From an uncultured Paracoccaceae bacterium (GTDB lineage: Bacteria; Pseudomonadota; Alphaproteobacteria; Rhodobacterales; Rhodobacteraceae), in assembly GCA_947494675.1 (NCBI GenBank), contig CANLVP010000002.1:496001-560000 (forward strand): DNA of 64,000 nucleotides, read 5' to 3'. A model generated the notes under the pieces. It did not search any database and had not been told where the DNA came from. It saw only the letters and a program-made list of their open reading frames with translations. A program made the position numbers and the translations under genes. Positions 1 through 10,049 of the stretch are shown here, in pieces; position 1 is the first letter of the stretch, and the number at the start of each line of letters is the position of its first letter.

Positions 1-1
1 C

Positions 2-481
2 GTCAAGATCGACCCGGCCACACGCGCCATCGCGGTCATCATGCTCTCGGCCAAATCCGAAGATACCGACAAGGTGCGTGGCTTGGAAACCGGGGCCGAT
101 GACTATGTGGCCAAACCCTATTCCATGTCCGAACTCATGGCCCGCGTCCGGTCGCAACTGCGCCGCGTGCGTCCCGCGACCGTGGGTCAGATCCTGACCT
201 TTGACGACATCGTGCTGGATGCCGAAACCCACCGTGTGACCCGCGGCGATGACCCACTGAAGCTAGGGCCAACTGAATTTCGCCTGCTTAGCACCTTCAT
301 GGAAAAGCCAGGCCGCGTCTGGTCGCGCGATCAATTGCTCGACCGGGTCTGGGGTCGCGACATCTATGTCGATACCCGCACCGTTGACGTCCACGTGGGG
401 CGCCTGCGCAAAGTGCTGACCCAAGGCGGCGGCGATGATCCCGTCCGCACCGTACGCGGCGCGGGATACGCTTTGGGCTAA
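2..481 (+). CDS. phoB: PhoB-like OmpR-family response regulator (5' truncated by window edge)
   Basis: Reading frame open to the left edge; receiver end 'MLSAKSEDTDKVRGLETGADDYVAKPYSMSELMARVRSQLRR' and winged-helix 'RTVDVHVGRLRKVL...VRTVRGAGYALG'. Confidence 0.85.
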   Translation, partial: VKIDPATRAIAVIMLSAKSEDTDKVRGLETGADDYVAKPYSMSELMARVRSQLRRVRPATVGQILTFDDIVLDAETHRVTRGDDPLKLGPTEFRLLSTFMEKPGRVWSRDQLLDRVWGRDIYVDTRTVDVHVGRLRKVLTQGGGDDPVRTVRGAGYALG

Positions 482-535
482 TTTCCGCTAGGTCGGCTGG
501 AAAACGGGTGCAATAGTCGGGCAGGGAGACCTGTC

Positions 536-1726
536 ATGGCACATCCAAATCCAGCTTTCACTACGGCGGAATACAACGACCGCCTGACCCGCGTGCGCAC
601 CGCTATGGACCGCGCAGGCGTCGAGGTTTTGTTTGTCGCCGACCCCTCCAACATGTCATGGCTCACCGGCTATGACGGCTGGTCCTTCTATGTGCACCAA
701 GGCGTGCTGATCGGCCCCGACGGCCCGCCGCTGTGGTGGGGTCGTGCCATGGACGGCGCGGGCGCGCGGCGCACGGTCTGGATGGATGACGACTGCATAC
801 ATCACTATGATGACACCTACGTCCAAAACCCCGACAAACACCCTATGGCGACCCTATCGGCCTTGATTGCCGATTACGGCTGGGGCGGTCTTAACCTCGC
901 CGTTGAAATGGACAATTACTATTTCAGTGCAGCCTGTTACGTCGAACTCCTCAAGCATCACGTGAAGATTTCCGACGCCACTGGCCTCGTGAACTGGCAA
1001 CGCCTGGTCAAATCCACGCAAGAAATCACCTATATGCGGCGCGCCGGGGCCATCGTCACCAAGATGCACCGCATGATCGCCGAAACGGCCCATGTCGGGT
1101 TGCGTAAAAACGACCTCATCGCCGAGATCTACCGCACCGGCATCCAAGGGGCTGATGGCCACTGGGGAGATTATCCCGCCATTGTGCCTATGGCTCCTTC
1201 TGGCGCTGACGCTACGGCGCCGCACCTGACGTGGGATGACACGCCTTTGCAGGCGGGTGAGGCGACGTTCTTTGAAATCGCCGGGGCCTATCGCCGCTAC
1301 CAATGTCCGCAAAGTCGCACGCTATTATTTGGCGAGGTGCCCGCCACCTACCGCAAGGCAGAGGACGCCGTGATCGCTGCCACCGACGCCGTGCTGGACA
1401 TAGCCGCCCCAGGTGCCACCTGCGAGGACATCGCGCAGACATTCAACACAACGCTCGCCCGCCATGGCTTTCACAAAGACAGCCGCTGCGGCTACGCCAT
1501 CGGTCTGTCCTACCCACCCGATTGGGGCGAGCGCACGATCTCGCTCCGGGCAGGGGACACAACCCAGCTCGCCGCAGGCATGACCCTGCATTTCATGCCC
1601 GCGCTTTGGCTGGACGACGGCGGGATCGAGATGACCGAACCCTTGGTCATCACAGACACCGGTTGCGAAAAACTGTGCCAAACCCCCAGCGGTCTTGTGG
1701 TCAAACCGGACACCGGCACATTTTAA
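536..1726 (+). CDS. doeA: M24-family peptidase-like ectoine hydrolase (DoeA/EutD-like)
   Basis: 396 aa with 'NMSWLTGYDGWSFYVHQGVLIGPDGPPLWWGR', 'GDYPAIVPMAPSG..APHLTWDD' and 'GYAIGLSYPPDWGE', matching the ectoine hydrolase pattern within the creatinase/prolidase fold. Confidence 0.7.
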   Translation: MAHPNPAFTTAEYNDRLTRVRTAMDRAGVEVLFVADPSNMSWLTGYDGWSFYVHQGVLIGPDGPPLWWGRAMDGAGARRTVWMDDDCIHHYDDTYVQNPDKHPMATLSALIADYGWGGLNLAVEMDNYYFSAACYVELLKHHVKISDATGLVNWQRLVKSTQEITYMRRAGAIVTKMHRMIAETAHVGLRKNDLIAEIYRTGIQGADGHWGDYPAIVPMAPSGADATAPHLTWDDTPLQAGEATFFEIAGAYRRYQCPQSRTLLFGEVPATYRKAEDAVIAATDAVLDIAAPGATCEDIAQTFNTTLARHGFHKDSRCGYAIGLSYPPDWGERTISLRAGDTTQLAAGMTLHFMPALWLDDGGIEMTEPLVITDTGCEKLCQTPSGLVVKPDTGTF

Positions 1727-1745
1727 TTTGACTGCAAAATTAAAA
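1721..1745. promoter_or_regulatory. Candidate XylR (ROK) operator upstream of xylB, overlapping the doeA stop codon
   Basis: Inverted repeat TTTTAATTT-GACTGCA-AAATTAAAA; the inner 23-mer is 18/23 identical to the palindrome at 5772-5794 upstream of the ROK regulator gene. Confidence 0.65.
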
Positions 1746-1762
1746 AGAGGCTACCAACCCCC

Positions 1763-3226
1763 ATGACTGAAAAAACCTACCTTGGCTTCGATCTGGGGAC
1801 CTCCGGCCTGCGCGGATTGCTTGTTACCGCCGATGATACGCCCATTGCATCGTTCGAAGCGCATTACGACACCGCACAGCCCCACAAGGGGTGGAGCGAG
1901 CAGAACCCAACCGACTGGATCATCGCCTGTCAAGCCGTCGCCCGTGGCCTGCGCGACGCGGCCCCACAGGCCTGGGCCAATATCGCTGGCATCGGTGTCT
2001 CGGGTCACATGCACGGCGCCGTCTTGATGGACAACGCAGGGCAGGTGGTCCGCCCCTGCATCTTGTGGAACGACACCCGCAGCCACGCCGAGGCCGCAGC
2101 CCTTGATGCCGCTGATCAAGTCCGCGCGCTGTCCGGCAACATCGTCTTTCCCGGCTTCACAGCGCCAAAACTGATGTGGGTCGCCAAACATGAACCCGAC
2201 AACTTCGCGAAAGTGGCCAAGGTCGTCCTGCCCGCCGCCTTCCTCAACCACTGGCTCACCGGGGATTACGTCGCGGATATGTCCGATTCCGCGGGCACTT
2301 CTTGGCTGGACGTCGGTGCACGCGATTGGTCGGACAAGCTGCTGGACGCGGGCGGTATGCGACAAGACCAGATGCCGCGCCTCGTGGAAGGGTCGCAATC
2401 CGCAGGCACGCTACGGACGGACCTTGCTAGGGACTGGGCGCTGACCGACACGGTGCACATCGCAGGCGGTGCCGGTGACAACGCCGCTGCTGCCTGTGGC
2501 GCAGGCGTGATGAAAGAGGGGCAGGGCTTTATCTCGCTCGGCACCTCGGGTGTGCTCTTGGCGGCCCGCGATCGATACAAACCCGACCCCGCAACAGCTG
2601 TGCACACCTTCTGCCACGCGGTCCCCAACCGCTGGTATCAGATGGGCGTGATCCTTGCCGCCACCGATTGCCTCAACTGGCTGTCCGCGGTCACGCAAAC
2701 CGCACCGGCAGAGCTGACAGCAGAGCTTGGCGATACGCTCGCAGCACCCGGCACGTTGCAATTCCTGCCTTATTTGTCAGGCGAACGCACGCCCCACAAT
2801 GACAGCCAAATCCGTGGCAGCTTCATCGGCCTCCACGCCAGCACAACCCGCGCCGACATGACCCGCGCCGTGCTCGAAGGGGTGGCCTACGCATTGCGGG
2901 ATTGCTTTGAGGCGCTGAAATCCACCGGCGTCGACCTCACCCATGTCCTCGCCCTTGGCGGTGGCACGAAATCCCGGCTTTGGGTGGAAATGGTCGCAAC
3001 GACCCTCAATCTGCCGCTGATCCTGCCGAAATCCGGCGACTTTGGCGCGGCCCTGGGTGCCGCCCGCCTTGCAAGATGCGCCGCCACCGGCTGCGATCCA
3101 GAGGCGGCTATGACTGCCCCCGCGGCAGAGGAGACGATCCGTCCCAACGCCGATCTCGTCCCGGCGTTTGATGCCGCTTACCACCGCTACACCCGCCTGT
3201 ATCCAGCTATGAAAGCCCTGCTATGA
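1763..3226 (+). CDS. xylB: Xylulokinase
   Basis: FGGY kinase: '[16 protein letters not shown]', '[13 protein letters not shown]', '[15 protein letters not shown]', '[13 protein letters not shown]', '[11 protein letters not shown]'; followed directly by xylA with a 4-nt overlap. Confidence 0.93.
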   Translation: MTEKTYLGFDLGTSGLRGLLVTADDTPIASFEAHYDTAQPHKGWSEQNPTDWIIACQAVARGLRDAAPQAWANIAGIGVSGHMHGAVLMDNAGQVVRPCILWNDTRSHAEAAALDAADQVRALSGNIVFPGFTAPKLMWVAKHEPDNFAKVAKVVLPAAFLNHWLTGDYVADMSDSAGTSWLDVGARDWSDKLLDAGGMRQDQMPRLVEGSQSAGTLRTDLARDWALTDTVHIAGGAGDNAAAACGAGVMKEGQGFISLGTSGVLLAARDRYKPDPATAVHTFCHAVPNRWYQMGVILAATDCLNWLSAVTQTAPAELTAELGDTLAAPGTLQFLPYLSGERTPHNDSQIRGSFIGLHASTTRADMTRAVLEGVAYALRDCFEALKSTGVDLTHVLALGGGTKSRLWVEMVATTLNLPLILPKSGDFGAALGAARLARCAATGCDPEAAMTAPAAEETIRPNADLVPAFDAAYHRYTRLYPAMKALL

Positions 3227-4527
3227 CCGACTTCTTCAAAGACATCGCACCCGTCACCTATGCGGGCCCCGACAGCACCGATCCAATGGCGTTCCACCAC
3301 TACAACCCCGATGAAATGCTCGGCGGCAAGGCGCTCAAGGACCACCTGCGCTTTGCCATCGCCTATTGGCACAGCTTCGCATGGGAAGGCGGCGACCCCT
3401 TTGGCGGCCAGACCTTTGAACGCCCCTGGTATCCCCAAGACGACATGGGCCGCGCCAAGCAAAAGGCCGACACGGCGTTCGAGATGTTTCGCATCCTCGG
3501 CGTGCCGTATTTCTGTTTCCACGACGCCGATGTGCGCCCCGAGGGCGGCAGCTTTGCCGAGAACACCAGCCGCCTCGATGAGATGACCGATTACTTCGCG
3601 GGCAAAATGGAAACCACAGGCACCAAGCTCCTCTGGGGCACCGCGAACATGTTCAGCCACCGCCGCTACATGTCCGGCGCCTCCACCAACCCCGACCCGG
3701 ACGTCTTTGCCTTTGCTGCCGCGACGGTCAAAAGCTGCATGGACGCCACCCAAAAACTGGGCGGCGAAAACTACGTCCTCTGGGGCGGTCGCGAAGGTTA
3801 TGAGACCCTGATCAACACCGACATGGGGCGCGAACTTGACCACATGGGCCGCTTCCTCAACATGGTCGTCGATTACAAACATAAGATCGGCTTCAAAGGC
3901 ACGATCCTTGTGGAACCCAAGCCGCAAGAGCCGTCCAAGCACCAATACGACTACGACGCCGCCACCTGCTTTGGATTCTTGCAGAAATACGGGCTGGAGA
4001 ATGAGGTGAAGCTGAACCTCGAACAGGGCCACGCGATCCTTGCGGGCCACAGCTTTGAACATGAAATCGCGACCGCCGCCGCCTTGGGCGTACTCGGCTC
4101 CATCGATATGAACCGCAACGACTACCAATCGGGCTGGGACACCGACCAATTCCCCAACAATGTGCCAGAGGTGGCGCTAGCCTACTACCACATCCTCAAG
4201 GCAGGCGGTTTCGACACCGGTGGCACCAATTTCGACGCCAAACTGCGCCGTCAATCGCTCGACGCCGAAGACCTGATCGCAAGCCACATCGGTGGGATGG
4301 ATGTCTGCGCACGCGGGCTGAAAGCGGCCCATGCGATGCTGGCCGATGGCGGGCTCGAGGAGGCATTGGAAGACCGCTACGCAGGCTGGGACACGCCCGC
4401 CGCCAAGGCGATGCTCAACAGTGATCTAGGCAGCATCGCGGCCCGTGTTGCTAAGGACAACATCAACCCGACACCGCGCTCTGGTCGGCAAGAAATCCTG
4501 GAAAACTACATCAACCGCTTCGTCTAG
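3223..4527 (+). CDS. xylA: Xylose isomerase
   Basis: 434 aa: '[15 protein letters not shown]', '[12 protein letters not shown]', '[17 protein letters not shown]', '[23 protein letters not shown]', '[17 protein letters not shown]'. Confidence 0.97.
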   Translation: MTDFFKDIAPVTYAGPDSTDPMAFHHYNPDEMLGGKALKDHLRFAIAYWHSFAWEGGDPFGGQTFERPWYPQDDMGRAKQKADTAFEMFRILGVPYFCFHDADVRPEGGSFAENTSRLDEMTDYFAGKMETTGTKLLWGTANMFSHRRYMSGASTNPDPDVFAFAAATVKSCMDATQKLGGENYVLWGGREGYETLINTDMGRELDHMGRFLNMVVDYKHKIGFKGTILVEPKPQEPSKHQYDYDAATCFGFLQKYGLENEVKLNLEQGHAILAGHSFEHEIATAAALGVLGSIDMNRNDYQSGWDTDQFPNNVPEVALAYYHILKAGGFDTGGTNFDAKLRRQSLDAEDLIASHIGGMDVCARGLKAAHAMLADGGLEEALEDRYAGWDTPAAKAMLNSDLGSIAARVAKDNINPTPRSGRQEILENYINRFV

Positions 4528-4547
4528 GGCAGGGGCCGCGTGCCCGC

Positions 4548-5747
4548 TCAGGCCACGCGGTCAATCCCGTCGCGCAACGACATCTCGGCCACGCCCAAAA
4601 GCGCAAAGGCGGCAGCACCCCGCGCCCACATAAAGTCGCCCCACTTGTGCACGACGATCTTCGGCGGCGGCGCATCCACCTGCACGATGGACGCCTTGAT
4701 CGCGGTGATCACATCTTCGGCGTAAAGGTGGTCAAACGACATGCGTTCGCCTGACAGAATGATCAGCTCCGGGTCAAACAGGTTCACCAGATTGGACAGC
4801 CCCATCGCGAAAATCCGGCTCGACCGGTTTACGATGCTCTGTGCGGTTGCATCCCCGTCGCGCGCAGCCGCCAGCAAGTCCTGCACACCGCTTTCGGGCG
4901 AATGGCCCTGCGCATCAAACGAGGCCTCCCGCAGCAACGCATAGTCGGCCACATAGGCCTCCAGACAGCCGCGCTGGCCGCAGCGACACAGCGCGCCATC
5001 CAGCTGCACCTTGGTATGCCCAAACTCCGCCCCACAGCCCCGCGTGCCACGATAGACCTGATTGTCGATGACAATCCCCATGCCGACCCCGGCCTCAATC
5101 GTGACCACGATAAAATTCGCCGTGTCGCGCGCATCGCCCAGATATTGCTCGGCCATTGCAACCAGATTGGCGTCATTGTCCAAAAAGACGCGTAACTTCA
5201 GCGCCTTATATAGCGCTGTCGCCAATTCAACATTGCGCTCTTCCAAAAACGGCGACCAATGCACAAATCCGCGCGTCGCGTCCACGATCCCTGCAATGCC
5301 CACGCCCACGGCAGAGAGGTCGTCAAACCCATAGGCGGCATCTTCAAGCGTCGCATCAAGCGCCTGCCGGGTCTGCGAAATCAGCCCGTCCAACGCCACC
5401 CGCGTCTGATCGCGGGGCATGGTATGTTGATGCACAACCGTCCCCGCAAAATCGACCAGAACGACCGAAATTGTCGTCTCACCAACCTTGAGACCCGCCA
5501 CCAAAAACGCATCGGCACGCAGCGCGAGGTCAACCCTTGGACGACCGCGCCCGGATCCGGACTTAGCCGAGGACCGGGCCACTTCGGCGATCAGCCCATC
5601 GCGGATCATCTCTGCCGTGATGGTTGTGACGGTCGCAGGTGACGTATCGGTGGCCTGCGCAAGATCAATCCGCGCAATGCGGCCCGCGCGCCGAATGGCA
5701 TCCAGGATCGCCGACCGCGTCGTGTCCTTTGAATTCTCCATCACCAC
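4548..5747 (-). CDS. xylR: ROK-family transcriptional regulator (xylose repressor-like)
   Basis: N-terminal wHTH 'ILDAIRRAGRIARIDLAQATDTSPATVTTITAEMIRDGLI' plus ROK domain 'GAEFGHTKVQLDGALCRCGQRGCLEAYVADYALL'; converges on xylBA. Confidence 0.88.
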   Translation of the reverse strand: MVMENSKDTTRSAILDAIRRAGRIARIDLAQATDTSPATVTTITAEMIRDGLIAEVARSSAKSGSGRGRPRVDLALRADAFLVAGLKVGETTISVVLVDFAGTVVHQHTMPRDQTRVALDGLISQTRQALDATLEDAAYGFDDLSAVGVGIAGIVDATRGFVHWSPFLEERNVELATALYKALKLRVFLDNDANLVAMAEQYLGDARDTANFIVVTIEAGVGMGIVIDNQVYRGTRGCGAEFGHTKVQLDGALCRCGQRGCLEAYVADYALLREASFDAQGHSPESGVQDLLAAARDGDATAQSIVNRSSRIFAMGLSNLVNLFDPELIILSGERMSFDHLYAEDVITAIKASIVQVDAPPPKIVVHKWGDFMWARGAAAFALLGVAEMSLRDGIDRVA

Positions 5748-5771
5748 CGCCCCACACTGCCAATGCGTCGT

Positions 5772-5794
5772 TTTACTTTGCTTGCCAAAGTAAA
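5772..5794. promoter_or_regulatory. Candidate XylR autoregulatory operator
   Basis: Perfect inverted repeat TTTACTTTG-CTTGC-CAAAGTAAA, 25 nt upstream of the ROK gene start; similar copy upstream of xylB. Confidence 0.75.
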
Positions 5795-5892
5795 TTCAAT
5801 CCGTTTCCGTGACGGCCCGCGCCACAAGCTCTGTCACTTCGCCGCCGCCCTGTGTAAGACTGCGCATCTGACGGGCAGGGGAGTGATCCGAC

Positions 5893-6405
5893 ATGCAAAC
5901 CAAACGTGCCATCTTGCTAATGGCAGTCGTGGCCTGCGGCCTCAGCGGCTGCGCACGCAATCCTGCGCCCGAGGCAGGCGTCGCTTCTGCCACGGACATA
6001 AACTGCATGGCGCGTGCGATGTATTTTGAATCAAACCGCTCCAGCCGCGACGGCATGATCGCCGTTGGCAGCGTCGTAATGAACCGCGTGCAATCTGACG
6101 ACTTCCCCAACTCCGTCTGCGCCGTCGTCAGCCAAAGGCGTCAATTCGCCCCCGGCGTGATGTCCAAATCCATGAGCGGTGAGGCGCGTGCCCTGGCAGA
6201 GGCCTCCGCTGCGGCAGTGCTCACGGGCGAGCGGCACCCCAATGTCGGCGGCGCGCGGTTCTTCCATGCCGCGTGGTACAACGCGACCTTCAACAACATC
6301 CACTACGTGCTGACCGCTGGCGGCAATGCTTTCTATGAAAAACGGCGCCCCGAAAACGTGACCCGACCAAACCCGCTCCCGCAGGTTGAGGGGATCACCG
6401 GCTAA
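5893..6405 (+). CDS. SleB-like cell wall hydrolase, lipoprotein
   Basis: Lipobox 'VVACGLSGC'; 'NCMARAMYFESNRSSRDGMIAVGSVVMNRV...FPNSVCAVVSQ' is typical of Hydrolase_2 (SleB). Confidence 0.85.
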   Translation: MQTKRAILLMAVVACGLSGCARNPAPEAGVASATDINCMARAMYFESNRSSRDGMIAVGSVVMNRVQSDDFPNSVCAVVSQRRQFAPGVMSKSMSGEARALAEASAAAVLTGERHPNVGGARFFHAAWYNATFNNIHYVLTAGGNAFYEKRRPENVTRPNPLPQVEGITG

Positions 6406-6453
6406 GCCCTCACGCGGCCAGAAACTCGTTGACAGAAGCGGTCCCTGCCAAAT

Positions 6454-6473
6454 ACCATTTGTATACAAACGGT
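6454..6473. promoter_or_regulatory. Candidate MarR operator over the -10 region of the Mo-hydroxylase operon
   Basis: ACCATTTGTATACAAACGGT, near-perfect palindrome (18/20) with perfect core TTTGTATACAAA; TTGACA at 6429-6434 upstream. Confidence 0.7.
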
Positions 6474-6486
6474 TTGGTGCCTCGCT

Positions 6487-7317
6487 TTGACTTTCATTCA
6501 ATCAACTGAACTCGCCGAAACGCTGGAATACCTGAGGTCCCACAAAGCCGTGGTTTTGGCCGGTGGGACAGACGTGTTTCCGGCCATGAAACAGGGCCAA
6601 AGACCCGGTTCCATCGTCAGCTTGGCGCGGGTCGCGGGTCTGCGCGGAATTTCCCAAGATGACCACGGATTCCGCATTGGTGCCGCGACCACATGGTCCG
6701 ACATCGTGGCGAGCGATTTGCCCCCTGCGTTCGACGCGCTCAAGGCGGCAGCCCGCGAGGTCGGCGGCCAGCAAATTCAGAACGTCGGGACCATTGCGGG
6801 AAACCTTTGCAACGCATCCCCCGCCGCCGACGGCGTGCCGCCCTTGCTGGCCTTGGGGGCACAAGTCGAACTGGCCAGCGCCGCCCGTGGCACCCGTGTC
6901 GTTGACCTCTCCAATTTCATCACCGGGGTCCGTCAAACCGACCTGGCCGAAGACGAAATCGTCACGGCGGTCCTCATTCCCAATCCGCCAGACGGCATGG
7001 CATCGGCCTTTGAAAAGCTGGGAAGCCGCCGATATCTGGTGATCTCGATCTGTATGACAGCTGCAAATGTCCTGCTTGATGATCAGGGCCGGATTGCAAA
7101 GGCTCACATCGCGGTCGGGGCCTGCTCCGCTGTCGCGCAGCGCTTGCCCACGCTCGAGGCCGCAATCATCGGCGCGCGCCCTACAGACGCCCCGGTCGAC
7201 CCCTCTCATCTGGCCGATCTGTCCCCCATCGATGACGTCCGGGGAAGTGCTGCGTTTCGAATGGACGCTGTGCAAGAACAAATCCGGCGCGCGATCATCC
7301 GGGCAGGTGGCGCATGA
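6487..7317 (+). CDS. FAD-binding subunit of molybdopterin dehydrogenase (xanthine dehydrogenase family)
   Basis: 'AVVLAGGTDVFPAMKQGQRPGSIVSLARV', 'VGGQQIQNVGTIAGNLCNASPAADGVPPLLAL', 'KLGSRRYLVISICMTAANV'. TTG start, preceded by the operator. Confidence 0.9.
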   Translation: MTFIQSTELAETLEYLRSHKAVVLAGGTDVFPAMKQGQRPGSIVSLARVAGLRGISQDDHGFRIGAATTWSDIVASDLPPAFDALKAAAREVGGQQIQNVGTIAGNLCNASPAADGVPPLLALGAQVELASAARGTRVVDLSNFITGVRQTDLAEDEIVTAVLIPNPPDGMASAFEKLGSRRYLVISICMTAANVLLDDQGRIAKAHIAVGACSAVAQRLPTLEAAIIGARPTDAPVDPSHLADLSPIDDVRGSAAFRMDAVQEQIRRAIIRAGGA

Positions 7318-10049
7318 ACCACGCGAATCCCAATCCAATCCTGACCTTTGCCCTGAACGGCGAAACCGTCAGCGTGCCCGCGCATCCCGGCCAACGCATC
7401 TCAGAGGTCTTGCGCGAAAAACTGGGCGCGCGCGACGTCAAAATCGGCTGCAACGCGGGGGACTGCGGTGCTTGCACGATCCTTGTCGACGGCGCGCCCG
7501 TATGCGCTTGCCTTATGGCCGCACATCAGGCGGAAGGCCGCAGCGTTGAGACGCTTGCAGGTTTGCAAAAGACCGACGGGGACGCCCAATCGCTCAAGCA
7601 ACGCTTCCAGGATCACGGGGCCGCCCAATGCGGCATCTGCACGCCGGGGATGATGGTCACGGCAGTTGCCTTGTTGCGCAAGAACCCGACGCCGTCGGTG
7701 CAAGACACCCAAGACGCCTTGGGCGGTGTTCTCTGCCGTTGCACCGGCTATCGCAAAATTCTGGACGCCGTGACAGATGTCCCCGCACTTGCAAAACAGG
7801 GGGATGGGGAAACCGGCACCTCCATCCCGCGCCTTGATGGCGACGCCAAGGTGACGGGGCGCGAACGCTTCGGCGATGACGTCGCCCCAGCCGGTTGTCT
7901 GGAAATTCTGGTGATCCGCTCGCCCTTCCCACGCGCCACATTTGCCCTTGGTGACCTCGACGCGTTCGTCGCATCGACCGGTCTTGAGACGGTGCTCACA
8001 GCCACAGACGTCCCCGGCGACAACCTCTTTGGCGTGATCCCTGACTTCATCGATCAACCCGTCTTTGCCGAGAAGGAGGTCAGGTTCCGCGGCGAAGCCA
8101 TCGCTGCCGTGATCGGAACCCCGGACCGCATCGCAGCCTTCGACCCCGCAACCTTCCCGGTAAGCTGGACCGAAGGCACCGCCGTCCAAAACCCGACCGA
8201 AGCATGCGCCACTGGCGCGGATGAAGTGCACCAAGGTCGCCGCGACAACGTCATGTGCGGCGGATTGGTGACCTGCGGCAACCCGGACGACGCGCTGGCA
8301 ACTGCGGCGATCACCGTCACAGGACGCTTCCAAACCGGCTTTGTCGAGCACGCCTACATCGAACCCGAAGCCGGGTTTGCCCAGATGAACGGCGACCGGA
8401 TCGAGCTTCACACATGCACCCAAGCGCCCGGCATGAACCTTGAAAGCCTTGAACGCATTCTGGGCGTCCCGCGCGCGAAAATTCGGATCGTGCCCACTTC
8501 CGTCGGCGGCGGCTTTGGCTCAAAACTCGATCTCACAGTGCAGCCGTTTCTCGCACTCGGCACGATGAAAACAGGCCAACCCGTGCGGCTTTGCTACACT
8601 CGCACGGAATCCATGCAAAGTTCCACCAAACGGCACCCCGCCGACATCACGCTCAAGATTGGTGCCGACGAAAATGGCAAGCTGCAGGGCTTCGACTTCA
8701 GGGGCGATTTCGACACCGGTGCCTACGCCAGTTGGGGCCCAACCGTCGCCAACCGCGTCCCGGTCCACGCCTCTGGCCCCTATGCCGTGGCCGACTATCG
8801 CGCGGTCTCGCGCGGCATTCATACCAACAACCCGCCGTCCGGTGCCTTCCGGGGCTTCGGTGTGCCACAATCGGCTATCGCACAGGAAAGCCTATTCGAT
8901 GAGCTGGCCGCGAAACTCCACATGGACCCGCTGGAGTTCCGCATTCTGAACGCATTGGACAACGGCGAACCGACTGTCTGCGGGCAGGTCTTTGAACAGG
9001 GCGTCGGGATCAAGGCCTGCCTGGAGGCACTGCGCCCCGCCTGGACGACCGAACGCGCGGCGGCCGATACCTTCAACGCCCAGAATGCCACGCTGAAGCG
9101 CGGCGTTGGCCTCGCTGCGGGCTGGTATGGCTGCGGCAATACCTCGCTCCCCAACCCCTCCACAATCAAATGCGGACTTGGCCCCGATGGCCGGATCACC
9201 CTGCACCAAGGTGCGATGGATATCGGCCAAGGGTCCAACACCGTCATCACTCAAATCTTTGCCACCGAACTGGGCGTGCCCGTCGCGGATATCACACTTC
9301 TCGGTGCCGACACGGACATCACGCCCGACGCGGGCAAGACATCTGCCTCGCGCCAGACCTTTGTCTCTGGCAATGCCGCACAGCTCTCTGCCGCCGCGCT
9401 CCGCGCGCAAATCTTGGCCAAGATCAACGTCAGCCCAGATGCAGCTTTGTCCTTTGAAGACGGCAAGATTATTGCCCGCGACAATGCCGGCGAACACGCG
9501 CTTGATGTAGCGGCCTTACCGGTCGATAAGGACGGCTACGTCCTGCAAGCGACCAGCACCTATGACCCGCCGATCAAGCCGCTTGATGCCAACGGCCAAG
9601 GCAGCCCCTATGCGCAATTCGGCTATGCCGCGCACCTTGCCGTGGTTGAGGTTGATACAGCTCTCGGCACCGTCAAACCACTCAAATTCGTGGCCGCCCA
9701 CGACGTCGGACATGCGATCAACCCGATGCTGGTCGAGGGTCAGGTCCACGGCGGCATCGCGCAGGGCCTTGGGATGGCCTTGATGGAAGAATACCTGCCC
9801 GGGCGCACCGAAAACCTGCACGACTACCTGATCCCCACCTTCGGGGACATCCCGCCCATCGAGACCATCATCATCGAAGAAGAAGACGCGCATGGCCCCT
9901 TCGGCGCAAAGGGCCTTGGCGAACATGTCCTGATCCCGACCGCGCCCGCACTTCTCAACGCCATCAAACACGCGACGGGGCGGCGCATCACACAGGTCCC
10001 CGCCACGCCATACCGTGTCCGGTCTGCAATTCTTGGAGGCGAGGCATGA
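7314..10049 (+). CDS. Fused [2Fe-2S]-molybdopterin hydroxylase catalytic subunit (nicotinate dehydrogenase/xanthine dehydrogenase-like)
   Basis: 911 aa: N-terminal ferredoxin cysteines 'CNAGDCGACTILVDG' and 'CGICTPGMM...GVLCRCTGY', then Mo-binding domain 'SVGGGFGSKLDL', 'GAFRGFGVPQ', 'GQGSNTVITQI', 'GAKGLGE'. Confidence 0.92.
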   Translation: MNHANPNPILTFALNGETVSVPAHPGQRISEVLREKLGARDVKIGCNAGDCGACTILVDGAPVCACLMAAHQAEGRSVETLAGLQKTDGDAQSLKQRFQDHGAAQCGICTPGMMVTAVALLRKNPTPSVQDTQDALGGVLCRCTGYRKILDAVTDVPALAKQGDGETGTSIPRLDGDAKVTGRERFGDDVAPAGCLEILVIRSPFPRATFALGDLDAFVASTGLETVLTATDVPGDNLFGVIPDFIDQPVFAEKEVRFRGEAIAAVIGTPDRIAAFDPATFPVSWTEGTAVQNPTEACATGADEVHQGRRDNVMCGGLVTCGNPDDALATAAITVTGRFQTGFVEHAYIEPEAGFAQMNGDRIELHTCTQAPGMNLESLERILGVPRAKIRIVPTSVGGGFGSKLDLTVQPFLALGTMKTGQPVRLCYTRTESMQSSTKRHPADITLKIGADENGKLQGFDFRGDFDTGAYASWGPTVANRVPVHASGPYAVADYRAVSRGIHTNNPPSGAFRGFGVPQSAIAQESLFDELAAKLHMDPLEFRILNALDNGEPTVCGQVFEQGVGIKACLEALRPAWTTERAAADTFNAQNATLKRGVGLAAGWYGCGNTSLPNPSTIKCGLGPDGRITLHQGAMDIGQGSNTVITQIFATELGVPVADITLLGADTDITPDAGKTSASRQTFVSGNAAQLSAAALRAQILAKINVSPDAALSFEDGKIIARDNAGEHALDVAALPVDKDGYVLQATSTYDPPIKPLDANGQGSPYAQFGYAAHLAVVEVDTALGTVKPLKFVAAHDVGHAINPMLVEGQVHGGIAQGLGMALMEEYLPGRTENLHDYLIPTFGDIPPIETIIIEEEDAHGPFGAKGLGEHVLIPTAPALLNAIKHATGRRITQVPATPYRVRSAILGGEA

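Noticed and set aside
3187-4149. 320-aa minus-strand ORF opposite xylA
   Set aside because: Antisense shadow of xylose isomerase, no domain signature.
7401-8423. 340-aa minus-strand ORF opposite the Mo hydroxylase
   Set aside because: Antisense shadow ORF.
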